NCBI GenBank assembly: GCA_024220525.1
Contig: JAMYWO010000307.1
Location: 1 to 43,636, forward strand
DNA: 43,636 nucleotides
Source of the DNA: Cochliopodium minus
Taxonomy: Eukaryota > Discosea > Himatismenida > Cochliopodiidae
Reading direction: 5' to 3'
Part shown: positions 19,706 through 32,200 of the stretch, one piece after another
How the letters are laid out: the number at the start of each line of letters is the position of its first letter
Numbering within the stretch: position 1 is the first letter of the stretch
Program-made: the position numbers and the translations under genes
The notes under the pieces: model-generated
What the model was told of the DNA's origin: nothing
Seen by the model: the letters and a program-made list of their open reading frames with translations, nothing else
Databases searched by the model: none

Positions 19706-21895
19706 TCACTTTTTTGAATCTTTTTCTTGACTGAGGATTTTCTCTTTCATTTCTTCGATGGTTCTCTTGAGCCTTTCGTTTTCTTCCAATAACAACTGAA
19801 GATGAGATTCATTGAGAGAATTCTTTTTGACAATCTGCTGGAGATGAGCTTCATTGTTAGACTGAACAAGCATTAATTTCTTGGAGTTTTTCTCGTTAAG
19901 ATCATCAATCTGTTTGTTTTTGATTCTCAACAAATCTTTAAGGTAATCTTCATTGTATGATTTAGACTGAGAAGGAAACAAAACATAGCCAATATAATGT
20001 CGTAAAATGATAAATAAAACAAATTTAGGGATTTTGAGATTAAAAGGTTTTTGATAAGAAACTTTGTAAGACAATAAAAAAAACTCGATGCGCTTCCGGA
20101 CAGAAAGGGAGAAATATCGGTGGTTCTCAGGCCTCCACAAAGAGTGAGAAACGACATTCTTGAAGAAATTGACAAAAACATCGTTCTTCTGCTCGAAAAG
20201 CTGCTTGCAAGAAAAACCATTGTTGTTAACAAAGAAAATGTCCGCACCAGAACTCAAGCAAAGGATTAAAACGTTAATGATGTTTTGCAAATCAGTTTTG
20301 ATGTTGATGCTTTGAGCTAGGAGATGCAGGGGAGTGTTGTTGATGGTGTCGAGGATGTTGATGGAAGCCCGATTTTGTAGGAAGTACTCCACTTTGTTGT
20401 AGCAGGGATCGTGGTAGTTGAGGGCGTAGTGGAGGGGGGTGTAGTTGAAGTTTTTGGGGTTCACCAAGTTTACGTCGTCGATCTTCTCTTCCTCTAAAAA
20501 GTATCTTGGTAAAAAAAAAAAACCCAATATTAAAAAAAAAAAAAGAAAATTTAAAAATAACAAAAGTTTCCAAATTAATAAATCAAAACACAAATGAAAA
20601 TTGAAAAATCAATTGAAAATATAAAAAAATAAAAAAATAAATTAAATTTAAAAAAAGTCAATTAAAAATAAAAAATAAAAAAATCAATTGAAAATGAAAA
20701 TAAAAAACAAAAAAATTTGTAAGAAAAAATAATTTTAAAAATAAAAAAAAAAAAATGATTTTTGTTACTTTATGATATGCAAGTTGTCCTTTTTGTTGAG
20801 ACAAAGCAAGTGCAAAACAGAATTTCCAAACTGATTGACGAAATGGAAGTTCCAGTCCTTAAGATTCATGATGTACTTGAGTTTCTTCATACTTTTAGTG
20901 GTCATGCACATGAACTCAAAAAGATTTCCCCCGTTCTTCGTCTTAATTTGAATGTTTGCCAATTTTTCTTCTATCAGATACCTCATCGTTTTGAAGGTGT
21001 TGTTGAGGCAGGCCATGTGGAAGGGTGTCTTTACGTTGTTGTTGTAGTCGTATATGTCCACCCCTCTTTTTTCAACCAGGTATTTTATGTTTTCTAGATT
21101 TCTGTTGAACGCAAAGCAATAGTGCAGTAGTGTCTTTTTTTTTTTTAAAAAAAAAAATATTTAATAAAAAATTGAAATAAATCTTTAATTCAAATTGCTT
21201 AAGGAAAAATAATTTGCATAATTATGCGATTCACCACCATACACTGTTTGTAAATATCAAATTAGAGATATCTCCAATTTAGAGATGAATGATTTTTTTT
21301 ATCGTGTTAAAAATAAATATCCAGACACATATCAAAAAGAAAAAAAAATGTGATTCAAATAAAATGTATTTCAATATATTTAAACTTTGGTTGATAAACA
21401 ATTAAATTTTATATTTTTTAAATAAAACAAACATTTTTTTGATTATCACCAATAAATAAATCTATATTATTTTATTCTATCATTTTATAAGTTAATTTGT
21501 AATTTGTAATTCTCTTCCAATTATCATTTTTATTTTACAGATTCCAGGCATCCTTTCAATTTTAAGTTTATTCTTTGCTGTTCAACAAAATATTTGATTA
21601 TTTCATGATTTTGGTTGAATGCAAAACAATAGTGAAGAGGAGTATCTCCCAATTTATTTTTCTTTGTAACATTAAATTTTTTTTTGGTGATTAATTCTTT
21701 CAAATCCTTTATATTGTCTATCAAACATAATGCAAAATCTTGATCTTCCAATATATATGCTGATGGGTTGCAAAAAAAAAACCAATTAATTGATAAAGAA
21801 GGATAATATAACCTTTGAATACCCTTTATCATGAAAAAATCAGCGATTATAAGTTTATATCCATGTATTATCTGTTTATTATTTTCTTCTATCAT
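19706..21895 (-). CDS. Ankyrin-repeat protein with C-terminal coiled coil, 506 residues
   Basis: ATG 21895; exons 21895-21539, 21133-20769, 20504-19706; 1521 nt in total. Ankyrin units include GDTPLHYCFAFNQNHEIIKYF, TLLHYCFAFNRNLENIKYL, VKTPFHMACLNNTFKTMRYL, GNSVLHLLCLNKKD, NYTPLHYALNYHDPCYNKVEYF and NTPLHLLAQ. After the repeats comes a basic hydrophobic region (RKRIEFFLLSYKV...LKIPKFVLFIILRHYIGYVLF). A heptad-rich coiled coil follows (NEDYLKDLLRIKNKQIDDLNE to LEENERLKRTIEEMKEKI). It is likely a scaffold protein. The 407-nt first intron is AT-only filler. The two HYCFAFN units, on either side of that intron, are close copies, suggesting exon duplication. Confidence 0.8.
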
Positions 21896-21989
21896 TTTTT
21901 TTTTTTATTTTTTTTTTTCGATGAATATTTTTCGAAATGTTAGAAAGTTGGAACTCTGTTTCAAATAGTCCAAATAGAAATTGAAAATT

Positions 21990-23001
21990 TTATTTCTTTG
22001 GATTAAAGTTTCGAAACTGAAGCATTTTTTTGGCTGGGAAATCGGAAAATTGGTTGATGATATAGGGAGGAATCCAACCTTTTAAATCCCCACGACAAAT
22101 ATATATAATATATGTACCCCAATTTAAACCTAACTCTTCATCAATGATCTCCTGCATTATATACCCACTGTCAGATTTAAAAATAAAAAATTAAAAATTA
22201 AAAAAAAATTTAAAATAAAAATTAAATAAACAAACATAAAATTTAAAAAATTTGAAACACAAAAATTTTTTAAAAAGTGACCTTGTTGAAGTGGCTCTTA
22301 CAAATGATGGCTTTTTCTTTGCTCCTGGATGATTTATACTTTGAGAGCAAAAAATTGTTTTATCTTTCAATTTCCTGAAAGATGTCAACAACCCGAAATC
22401 TCTTCCACTGATCGGAGACAAACTAGGTGCACCCAATTCTGTATGTAATACCATAGATGAAGAATCTATTTTCTCAACAACCCTTAATCCTAAAATAGGG
22501 AGTATCAAATGTCAATTATTTAATACATAAAGTTTTACAATAAAAATATGTGTTGAATTATAATCTTCTTGCCTGTTATGACATATTCTATTTTCTTTAT
22601 TTCTTCTAGATTTGTATTATTCAAAAAATCTAGCAGATCTGTTATTGATACCCCCAATATTTGAGCTTTGCATCTTATATTCTCATATTGAATGCAAATA
22701 TAAAAACTGATTTCTTTTTATTTACCTGAGAAGATGTATCGATTCTCCTTTCAATTGTTTCTTCTCCAGTATTATGCCCTCATATGTTTTCGGATCTAAA
22801 TTTACTTGTTGATATTCCTCATTTTCAGATTCACTCAATAAGAAATCAATCATCTAAATTGAAAAACAGTAAATATCAATATATCTATCTAATAATATTC
22901 TATTATTATACTTTGTCAATACAATTTTTATATTCTTCTTTAGTTTTGGGTGATTCTAATTCATCCAAATAACAATCTTTCTCTTCATTACTCCAAAACA
23001 T
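21990..23001 (-). CDS. START-domain lipid-binding protein, 234 residues
   Basis: ATG 23001; exons 23001-22912, 22853-22726, 22673-22573, 22489-22282, 22167-21990; 705 nt including TAA. Residues ~80-230 match a START domain. LRVVEKIDSSSMVLHTELGAPSLSPISGRDFGLL is spread over one exon (shown here as LRVVEKID, PISGRDFGLL). Then come SINHPGAKKKPSFVRAT, SGYIMQEI and CRGDLKGWIPPYIINQF. START proteins bind a sterol, phospholipid or other lipid in a helix-grip pocket and often move it between membranes. The N-terminal 80 residues are acidic and helical. The third intron appears to use a GC donor (GCAAGA). The gene diverges from the CDK gene across 270 nt. Confidence 0.86.
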
Positions 23002-23271
23002 TGTTGAAAACAACTTTTCAATCTAATCAATCGAAATTTTATTTTTGTTTATCACCTTTTTTGAAAAAAAAAAATTTAAAAAGTTTTGGTAAAAAGTAAA
23101 AGCAATCAAAAGATAGTTTTGGCATCAAATCTTGTATGACTCGAAAAATTTTTTTTTTTTTTTGGCGCCTTTTATCGTTATTTTTTAAAATAGCGCTCAA
23201 AAATAAATTATAATATTAAAATTATAAAAAAAAAAAAATACTCTCAGAAATAAATATTAAAAAAAAAAAAA
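23002..23271. promoter_or_regulatory. Divergent promoter region between START and CDK genes
   Basis: The 270-nt spacer contains several A/T homopolymer runs. Its centre is slightly more GC-rich (TTGGCGCCTTTTATCG and TAGCGCTC at ~23163-23200), including the E2F-like core TTGGCGCC. An E2F-type site by a CDK gene would be apt, but this is only a motif resemblance. Confidence 0.35.
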
Positions 23272-24655
23272 ATGCACGAAAATAACTTTATGTCAGTCAA
23301 TGATAGATTCAAAAAAGAATGCAAGGTCGGGAAAGGAACCTATGGAGTTGTATATAAAGCATATGATATGAAAACAAATTGCTATGTCGCATTAAAAAAA
23401 ATTCTTGTTCATGGGGATGAAGAGGGGGTTCCTGCAACATCAATTAGAGAAATCGCATTATTAAAAGAAGTATCTAAACATAGAAATATTGTAAAATTGA
23501 CTGATGTGATAAATGAGAATCACAAGCTTTATCTTGCCTTTGAATTCCTCGATAAAGATTTGAAAGGATTCATGAATTGTTGCCAAGGAATGATTCCAAA
23601 GGATCTTGTCAGGGTAATTATTTTTTTATCAAGAAATATATTCGAATAAACAAAAATCTAATCTTGAATTAACAAGGATAAGAATTTTAAAATCATATAC
23701 TTCAAATTATATCCCTATTTATATCGTTACCATAGTTTTCTCTTCAAAAATATTTCTCAATCTTTTTATAATCACCACTATGAAATCATTAATCTCTTTC
23801 ATTTTCAAAGAGTTATACCTATCAACTTTTGCTTGGAATCTCATTTTGTCATATACACAGAGTGATGGTAAAAATTAATTCCAACATATCTTAATTAAGA
23901 AAAAAGAAGAATTAATTAATTCCTCCTTTAAACTCATAATTGAACAGCATAGAGATCTCAAACCACAAAATTTGTAAATACTTTTTCAAAAGAAAAAAAA
24001 GAAATCTTACTAACAAAATTAAAATTTTATTAAAAAATATATTTAGATTGATTGACAAAAATGGTTTGTTGAAAATTGCTGATTTTGGTCTTGCAAGAGC
24101 ATTTTCAATCCCTCTTCCTATTTATACACATGAAGTTGTAACTTTATGGTACAGAGCACCTGAAGTATTATTGGGAGCAAAGGTAAAAATTTATTTTATT
24201 ATATTGATAAATCGCATATTTATAATTTTTATGCTTTTATGCCTAAATATTTTCGAAATTAAATTATTTTTAAACAATAGAAATATTCTACTCCTATTGA
24301 TATGTGGTCCATTGGTTGCATTTTTGCAGAATTGGTAACAAAAAAGCCATTATTTCCTGGAGATTCAGAAATTGATCAATTGTACAAAATTTTTCAACTT
24401 TTGGGAACTCCATCCAATGATACATGGAGCAATGTGACAGATTTACCTGAATTTAGACCAACATTCCCAAGATGGAAATCAAAACCAATTGATTCTGTTT
24501 TATCTGAGAATGGATCTCTTTTGGTTGATAAGGAAGGTATTGATTTGATTACTCAACTTTTGATTTATGAACCATCCAAAAGATGCTCTGCAAGAAAGGC
24601 TTTGGATCATCCTTATTTTAACAATATTGATAAATCTCTATACCATCAGTTTTAA
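23272..24655 (+). CDS. CDC2/CDK1-2-like cyclin-dependent kinase, 311 residues
   Basis: ATG 23272 after a 12-A run. Exons 23272-23613, 23811-23867, 23948-23973 (26 nt), 24047-24182, 24281-24655; 936 nt. All kinase landmarks are present: [11 protein letters not shown] (with Thr/Tyr at the inhibitory 14/15 positions), VALKKI, the cyclin-binding helix [13 protein letters not shown] (a PSTAIRE variant), and [12 protein letters not shown] split across the 26-nt exon. [28 protein letters not shown] (activating Thr) and [12 protein letters not shown] follow. Length and C-lobe ([29 protein letters not shown]) match CDK1/2. It should drive cell-cycle transitions with a cyclin partner. The insertion [11 protein letters not shown] is typical of protist CDC2 relatives. 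Confidence 0.95.
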
Positions 24656-24912
24656 CATCTTTAAATTCCCTCTTTCTGAAATTTTTATCCCATTAAATTG
24701 AGATAAATTACAATTGAGGAAGACAAGAAAGCAAATTTTTAAAAGTAAATTTTGTTTCAAACTATATTATATAAATTATACATTAAATAAAAATTTCTTC
24801 ACAAATGCGTTAAATTCTTTTTTTTTGATATCACAAACTCAAAACAATTGAAAAGAAGTGATGTTTTAAAATATAAAGTTGAAATAATAAATTTTATTTT
24901 ACACAATCTTCT

Positions 24913-27897
24913 TCAATTTTTGTTTGTCTTTACAAGGTAAGGCGAACTTTTGTCCATAGACTCTTTAGAAAATCTAACTTTCAAAGGATCCTCCTCAATG
25001 GGATCATCCACCAAAGGATGATTTTTAGGAGAAGAAGAATACTGACGAGGGGTGTCGACATCAAATGATAAGTTCTGGATCGTATCCATAATAGAGTCCA
25101 AATCAGTATCTCTGTCCAAAACCTCATCCAAGTTAAGATTATCCTCGTTTGTGAAACTGACATTAGGATTTCTGTTGAAAGGAATACCCGCAGTTTGTTT
25201 GCTCGAAGTAATGACAGGCCTGAAAGAAAAAATAATAAAAGAAATAAATGATTGAATTTTTTTTTTTACATTTCAGATTCCGCTTTTTTCAAGGGAGCAG
25301 ATTTAGAGGTCATGTAAAGATCCAAATCACTTTCTTTGGGAGAAGAAGAGATTTTGGACTTGGGGTTCTCGTCCTTGATGAAAAACTTGGTGAAGGGTCC
25401 CTTCTTCTGCTCTTTGCGCTTCTCCCTCTCAATCAAAAACTCCTTCTGCTCCTGGATGTCGTCAATGAGGTGTTCCAACTCACCACTGTCCATCACACCA
25501 GAATCGTCAAATCGAGAAGAATCAAAACGAGACTCGGAGATTTTATCTTTGCGAAAAGGTAAAGGAATTTTGGTGTTGCTTTTATTAGTGTTGATTTTGT
25601 TGTTTTTGTCGATTTTGTTGTCTTTTTCAGGGAGGGATTTAGAAGTGGTCTTCTTGTTTTTTTTGGTGAGCTCCTCCAAATCGATGAAATCATTGTCCAA
25701 CATCTCAAGAATAGAGTTGACACGCAAGTACTGACTCTCCCCCAAATTCTCCAACTGCATGTCCAACTGCAAGTTGATTTTATCAAGATGATTCAAATGT
25801 TCAGAATGGCGATCACCAATGGGAGAATCGAAAGAAAAGATCTCACTGTTCCCTTTTGTGGAAAGGGAGATCTCGTCAGTGAAAGTGATGTCGTATTCAT
25901 TGGTGTTGCTGTCAAATTCGTATTTGTTGTCTTTTTCCTTCTCCTTCTCTTTTTGGAGTTCCCTCTCTTTTTTCTTCAAAATTTCCCTTTCTCTTTCCCC
26001 CTCTGTTTCTATCAGACTTTCCAACCCCAGTGAGTTTTGCGGTCTGGGTGGAAGTTTTGGCTTTACAGAAAAAAATAAAAATAGATAAAATATAAAATAA
26101 AAAAAAAATTAACAAAAACTAAAAACATGATGTTGAAAAGAAAAAGATTATTTCTATCATATAAATCATCAATATTAATTTAAACTGGTTAACAATTTCT
26201 TGGAGAGTGAGGTTTGTATATGGTTTAAAAGAATTTATGTTCTTTTATGATTTATTTAATTATTTGATTTAATAATTTTTATTTATTTTTTTTTTGAATT
26301 AATTTTTTTTTTAAAGATTATAAATTTAAAAGGGGAGATATTGATAAATAAAGTTAAGAAAAATCTTACAGTAGTTCTGCTGGCGACACTGGTCATTTTC
26401 TTTTTGGATAATCTGGATAAACGGATGCTATTACTGTTGTTGTTGCTGCTGTTGGTCAATCTGCTGCTTCCAGTAAGTAAAGCCCTGTTGTTGATGTTAT
26501 TATTATCGTTCAAATCATTTTCTTCCAATTCAAGGAGGGTCCTTTCTTTATCTTCGGGAGAAAAAGGGATCTGGATGGGGGAGGGATTTTCATTCTGTAT
26601 CTTCTGATGGATCACCTTATTCATCTCCTCTGCACTGTTTTTTCCTTCATTCAGAAAATTGACCCATTGGGAGGCCATCTGCTCGCTTCTCATTTCCAAT
26701 CGGTAGGTGGAGGAGCCAAAGTTGATGGTGATGATGGATGGATCTGTTTTGCTTGTTGATATGGTGCAATTTTCCAATGTCAAAGCATGTTTGGGATGGA
26801 ATGACTTTTTTTAAAAAACAATTGGATTGTTAATGGTGAGATAAACCTCTTTTAATCTTCGTGTTATAAATGAATAATTGTTTCATACCCTTATATCTTC
26901 CAGAAAATAAATGATGTTCATTTTCAAGATGCAAAAATTTGTGATTATTGGGATATCTTCAGAGATCATTCTATATTCTCCTGATGCATCTAATTTTCCA
27001 ATCGATGAAAAAAATGTTTTGTGATTATCGATATGATCTGAGGATTTGCTGATTGCCATATTGATTGAATAAATCCTTGAAAAAGAAAGGAATATAAAAT
27101 AATTGTTTATAGGAGTTTTCGAATTAAAAATTCACCATGAATCCATACAATTCAAATCAGGAGCCGCCAAATAAAAGATTTTTCTCGAAGGATGAAAAAT
27201 TGACCAAATAAAAGCATTTGTTCCTTTTTTGATTATTTCTATTTGTGTATCATTTAAAGGAATAACACCCAATGCTCTATTCTTTTTCTATGAATTGGGA
27301 AAAAAAATTAGAAATAAAGAAAACAAATTATAATTGTTTTTTTTTTGGTCTTTGAAACCTCATCATTCCTATTTTTGTAGTAATAAATTATGTTATATCT
27401 CAAAATGAACCATCTTTGTTTCCAATTTTTTCTTATATGTCCTTTCTTGATTAAATATCCTTGTTTTAAAGGTGGGAATGTGAAGATATTATCCATTATT
27501 ATTGAAGGTCTTATTTTTGAATTGCATGAAATCGATTCTATCCATTCATTCTTTTCTTCTTCTGACTGACATGAAAGATAATAAATTCTTTCATTAGTGT
27601 GTTGAGGATTAATACTGAAACAATTCGATCTGCCACTTCTTCTTTCAGTATCATCAAGTTTGATAGTTGTATTATATAAATAAATTGTTCCTAAACATTG
27701 AAGACTCTGCACAATTATATAATATAAATATTCAAAAATATATTTTCATAATTTAAAAAGGATTTTACGTTTTCGGTTGGATAATAAGAAAGTTCTGATC
27801 CAGTGAGAACAAAATATCTTCTTTTCCAATTTTTTCTATTCTCTCCCTTTTTGAATAAATATCCAGACTTTGTCAATTGAACATTTTGTATATTCAT
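24913..27897 (-). CDS. Multi-PH-domain signalling protein, 782 residues
   Basis: ATG 27897; exons 27897-27769, 27706-27359, 27287-27136, 27075-26889, 26804-26370, 26060-25270, 25219-24913; 2349 nt. PH1 starts [20 protein letters not shown] and ends [12 protein letters not shown]2 starts [20 protein letters not shown] and ends NCMDSWIYSI. A third, more diverged PH lies in [16 protein letters not shown] to [13 protein letters not shown]. Basic residues after the first strand suit phosphoinositide binding. Then follow a Ser/Asn-rich linker, PKLPPRPQ (an SH3-ligand-type proline motif), a charged helical region ([19 protein letters not shown]), and an acidic Ser-rich tail. It is probably a membrane-recruited adaptor (inference). 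No catalytic domain is seen. Confidence 0.86.
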
Positions 27898-28071
27898 TCC
27901 CTTTTTTTTAATGATCTTCGATTTTTGTGATATTTTTGGTCTGTTTGATGAAGAACTTGGTTTCTATTTTCTATAGAAGGAAGAATATTCAAATGAATTT
28001 TTTTAAAAATATTAATAAATAATGAAAAATATAAATTTAATAAAAATAAAAAAAAAATCATTCAATAAAAA

Positions 28072-28993
28072 ATGAATCCATATTATCCAAACCAACAACC
28101 AGGTATTTTTAATTTTTTACAAACTCAAAAATAAATTTAATATTCTAAACATAGGATACAATCCTAATATGCCTCCACAACAATATCAACAATATCCACC
28201 TCAACAATTCCCACCTCAACAATTTCCACCCCAACAACAACATTATCAACAATATCCACCTCAACAATTTCCACCACAACAACATTATCAGCAAGTCCGT
28301 AATTAAACAATTTTTTTATGTCTATATTTTACCTCATATTAATAATTGAAAAGCAAACACGACTGTTATAATCACTGAGAGCCCAAATCATCATCGTAAA
28401 ATCATAAAATAAAATATTTTTACTCATTTACAAAATTATAATCTTTTATTGTAGATGGACATCGTAGGAATTTTTCTTTAAAAATATCAATTTTTTTGTT
28501 TAATTTGAATCTATTAATTTGATATAGATCGTAAATTCAATTAATAGTTTTAGATGTTCTAAATTTTTTATTTTCTTTCCATAGATGGACATGGACATCA
28601 TCATCATAATCATCATCATCGTAAATAAAATTAAATAAACTATTTTTTGGTGTTGGTTTAACATATTCTTAATTTTAGATGGACATCGTAAGATCTTTTC
28701 AAGATTTATAAATTATTTCTCCAATTGAGATGATCTAATTTTTAAAAATACGATAGATCGTAATTAATCATTTTAAATAAGAAAAATTTCATTATTAATT
28801 TTATTTTTTCTCAGATGGTCATGGGCATCATCATCATAACCATGGACATCATCATCATCGTAAGATTTTCATTCAAAATTTAAAATTTCAAATTTTCAAA
28901 TTTTTTTAAGATGGACATCATTCTCACGGTATTTTGGGTTCTTTGTTTGGACATCATAGCCACCATCATCATCATCATCACAAACACCACTAA
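28072..28993 (+). CDS. Small Pro/Gln/His-rich protein assembled from micro-exons, 122 residues
   Basis: ATG 28072; model exons 28072-28102, 28155-28294, 28380-28395, 28455-28463, 28585-28620, 28679-28687, 28815-28859, 28911-28993; 369 nt. The N-terminus is MNPYYPNQQPG followed by QQYPPQQFPPQQ repeats. The C-terminus is poly-His with Gly (HGHHHHNHHHHGHH, HGHGHHHHNHGHH), then SHGILGSLFGHHSHHHHHH. The His-coding exons are all multiples of three and all phase 1-1, so any could be skipped or added without breaking the frame. The 28294 donor (GTCCGT) and the 28380 acceptor are the weakest calls. It resembles small PQ/His-rich proteins that may bind metal ions or membranes; function is unknown. Confidence 0.65.
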
Positions 28994-29261
28994 AAAATTG
29001 GAGTTGTTTCCTAGATTTTTAAATAAAGGAACTAAAAATTGAATAATAGTTTTAAAAAAAATAAATATTTTGTTTGAAAAAAAAATAATTGACTTCTCTC
29101 TGAAATACAAAATCAATCTAGAATCTATCAAAAATCCAAGATTTGCTCGTTTCAACAATGAAAAGTTATAAATATTGAATTGTAGAATCCCCAAATATCA
29201 ATTTGAAAAATTTACCAAAAAATGTATCAAAAATTTTAATGAAATTTACAAAAAAATTCTT
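28994..29261. other. Convergent intergenic region
   Basis: The 3' flanks of the His-rich gene (plus) and the long LRR gene (minus). No supported exon. Confidence 0.5.
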
Positions 29262-32200
29262 TCAATCATCAATACTTTCTAAATTGATATCACCATTCTT
29301 TTGTAAAAGAACGCTTAAAGAGGATATTTCATCTTGGGAAGATAACATGTCAGCATTTTTATTTACATTTTCTTCTCCAATCTTTTTAAAAGGATCTTTT
29401 TCTTCGTTTGAAGAGGAGATTTCTTGGTTGAAGAATTCGTCATAATTTGAAGATTTTCTTTTGGAAGCACTGGGAATATCAACAAGGTCTAATTCAATTA
29501 TATCTTTTAAGCAAAAATAATTGCAAGAAAAACAATTAGTCTTTTATTTTTACCTTTTTCTTTCGATTCAGAATCTTGAGAAAATTGTTCATCTTTACTG
29601 AAAATGTCTTGTGTGGAAAAAGTTTGGATGATAGAAGGACGATTGTCATAACTTTTACTATTGATTTTAGAAATAGTGGCGGTAGGATCAAAAGAAGCTA
29701 ATTCTAAAATTAAATTGTTGATCGAAGTTTCGGATTCTTCATTATCAAAATTTTCTTTTTGGATTGACTTTATATTAGTGGTTGAACTTACGTTTAGTTT
29801 AGTAGTATTTTTCATTTCCGAGTATTCATCGTAGGAATCTTCTTGCTCTTCTACCGTTCCATTGGTGGTTTCTTCTTCATCTTCCGAAAAGTTTGAATTT
29901 TCAGAAAATTCGGAAAAATATTTATCTTATAAAAAAGAGAATAAGAAGAAATTTATAAAAAATTAAGATTTACCTTTTGTTCTAAAGTTTTTGGGATGCA
30001 AAATTTTTTTAATGCTCAAAGAGCTGTCAGACTCTGTTAAATATTCTTGTTCGTCAATTATTTTGTTCAATGGTTTGTTTATTGAAACTTGTTCATTTTT
30101 CATTTCTTTGGTGGGAGAGAGTGTGAGAGAAATATTCTTTGGAGGCAACTCACCGGTTTTTAAAAAGGGTTGAGATTTGGAACTAAAAACTGTTTGAAAA
30201 TTAAAGTGAAAGGAAAAAAAAACGAAAAATATAAATTACGTTTTTCCTCAAGAATTTCACTATCGTTGGTAGTGTCTTCATCATTAGCTACATATTTTTT
30301 GATGCAAACAAAGGAAGGAAGAGGTTCTTTGGTTTGAATGAGTGTAGAAGGGGACATAAGTACTTTAACTTTATTTCTTTTTTTATTTTTGAGAGGTAGT
30401 TTTTTTTTGGGGGAATTATTAATTTTAGTTTTGCCACTGTTTTGTTTTTTGGTTTGTATAATTAATTTTTCTTTGGGAGGAGACTTTGACAACTGCTCAG
30501 AGCCCATATCGAACTCTGGGCTAGAAAAAAGAAGATTATTGTATTGATTGAATTTGTAGTTCTCATTGAGATGGATATTATCATTAAGGTAGGTATTATT
30601 ATCATTGACAAATTTATTGAAATTGCTATTGTGATGTGAAATCTCAATTTTTTTGCGTGGAGAATCCGTTGGATTGGGGGGATTTGAATTATTTTCAGGG
30701 GAATTAGAGAGATGATAAACGAGAAGTTGAAGTTGTTGATTGTATTGACTTTGGAGAAGAAACTGTTGTTCTAGGAGGATTTGATGAGGGTAAGGTTGGT
30801 TGAGAATGAATTGGGTTTTTTCTAAATAACTCTTTTGGAGTTTGATCACTTCACTATGTTGAAGAAATTCTTTTGGAACAAAAATGTTACTCAAATTATT
30901 GCTTGTGGTGCTTTCTGAGGTATTTTTATCATTTCCTTTCGTATCATTGTTGTGGATTTTGATGTTAAGTAAATTGTTTTTGATTGGTAGACTTACATTG
31001 TTATCCTTGTTATTATTCTTTTGGACGTTTTTATCAATTATTCTGTTTTGAGCAACTTTTTTGGTATCTTATATAAAATAAATTTTTATAAACTATTAAT
31101 AAAATTAGGACGGTTACGAGTAAGTTTCATTTCTTCCTTTTCAAAGTTTCTAGATTTGAGAAGATTTTTACGTGTGTACGTATAATCATTCCTCGAAAAA
31201 TCATCGCACTGTTTCACATTTTCTAGTTTGTTGAAAACAAAAGAAAGGTAGTTTATAACTTGTTTTGAAGTCTCATTTTTTGTGCAATCTTTGAGATAAA
31301 CAACACTCATTTTTTCACAAGTTAATAAATCCTCTATCACCTTTATTGGAAAGAATTGATTAAAGTAATAAAATAAAGGTAAATCAAGTAAATTTACTTT
31401 TTGAACATCAGTTTGCATGTTATTTTTTCTGAAATCGAGGTATTCCAAGTGTTTTAAGTTTGAAAGCAAATTTGCAGAAAAATCAGAGATTTTATTGAAA
31501 CTCAGGTTGAGAGATTTCACATTCACTAAAACTTCTATTCCATTCAAAGTATTCAATCTACAATTTGATAGATCAATACTACAAAAAAAGTCAAAAAAAT
31601 TTATGCATTTAAAAGCTTAAAATTAATATTTTCTAACCTTGTAATGTTTGAGTAATGGTGAGTATTTCTATGTGAATTTAAAAGAGAAAGGTTATCCAAA
31701 CTTTTTGTATTTTTTTTATTATCTTTATCGTTAATATTTTTACTATTAATAATATTATTATTATTTTTATTACTATAAATAATATTATTATTATTTTTGT
31801 TATTATTTTTTAATTGAGGGGGAAATTCCAATGTAGATTTTCTATTATTCTTTTCTGTATTTGATCTAAAACCTCTCAAACATAAGTGGTATTTCAACCT
31901 GTAATTATTGAGGTCTAAAAAGTAGAATTAAATTTTAAAAAATTTAAAATTTCTTTCAATTTTTTTACCAGGTACCCCAAATTGACTTGCTACATACATT
32001 CTTTCTTCATGGTGGATGAATTCAGAGTTAATGTAGTAAAGAGGGAACTCTGGATCACTCATTTTTTTTATTTGGAGTAAAAAAGAGAGTTTCAATTCAT
32101 TTGGATCCACAAAAGTTGAAAATCCATTTTTATTGTCAGCATCTTTCCACATTGGGTTTCCCAAAAGCCAAAGTCTCGAAATCTTAGGTAACTTTATTAA

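Noticed and set aside
25248-26115. Several long plus-strand ORFs
   Set aside because: Antisense of the well-supported tail of the multi-PH gene; no family resemblance and low-complexity Leu/Ser content.
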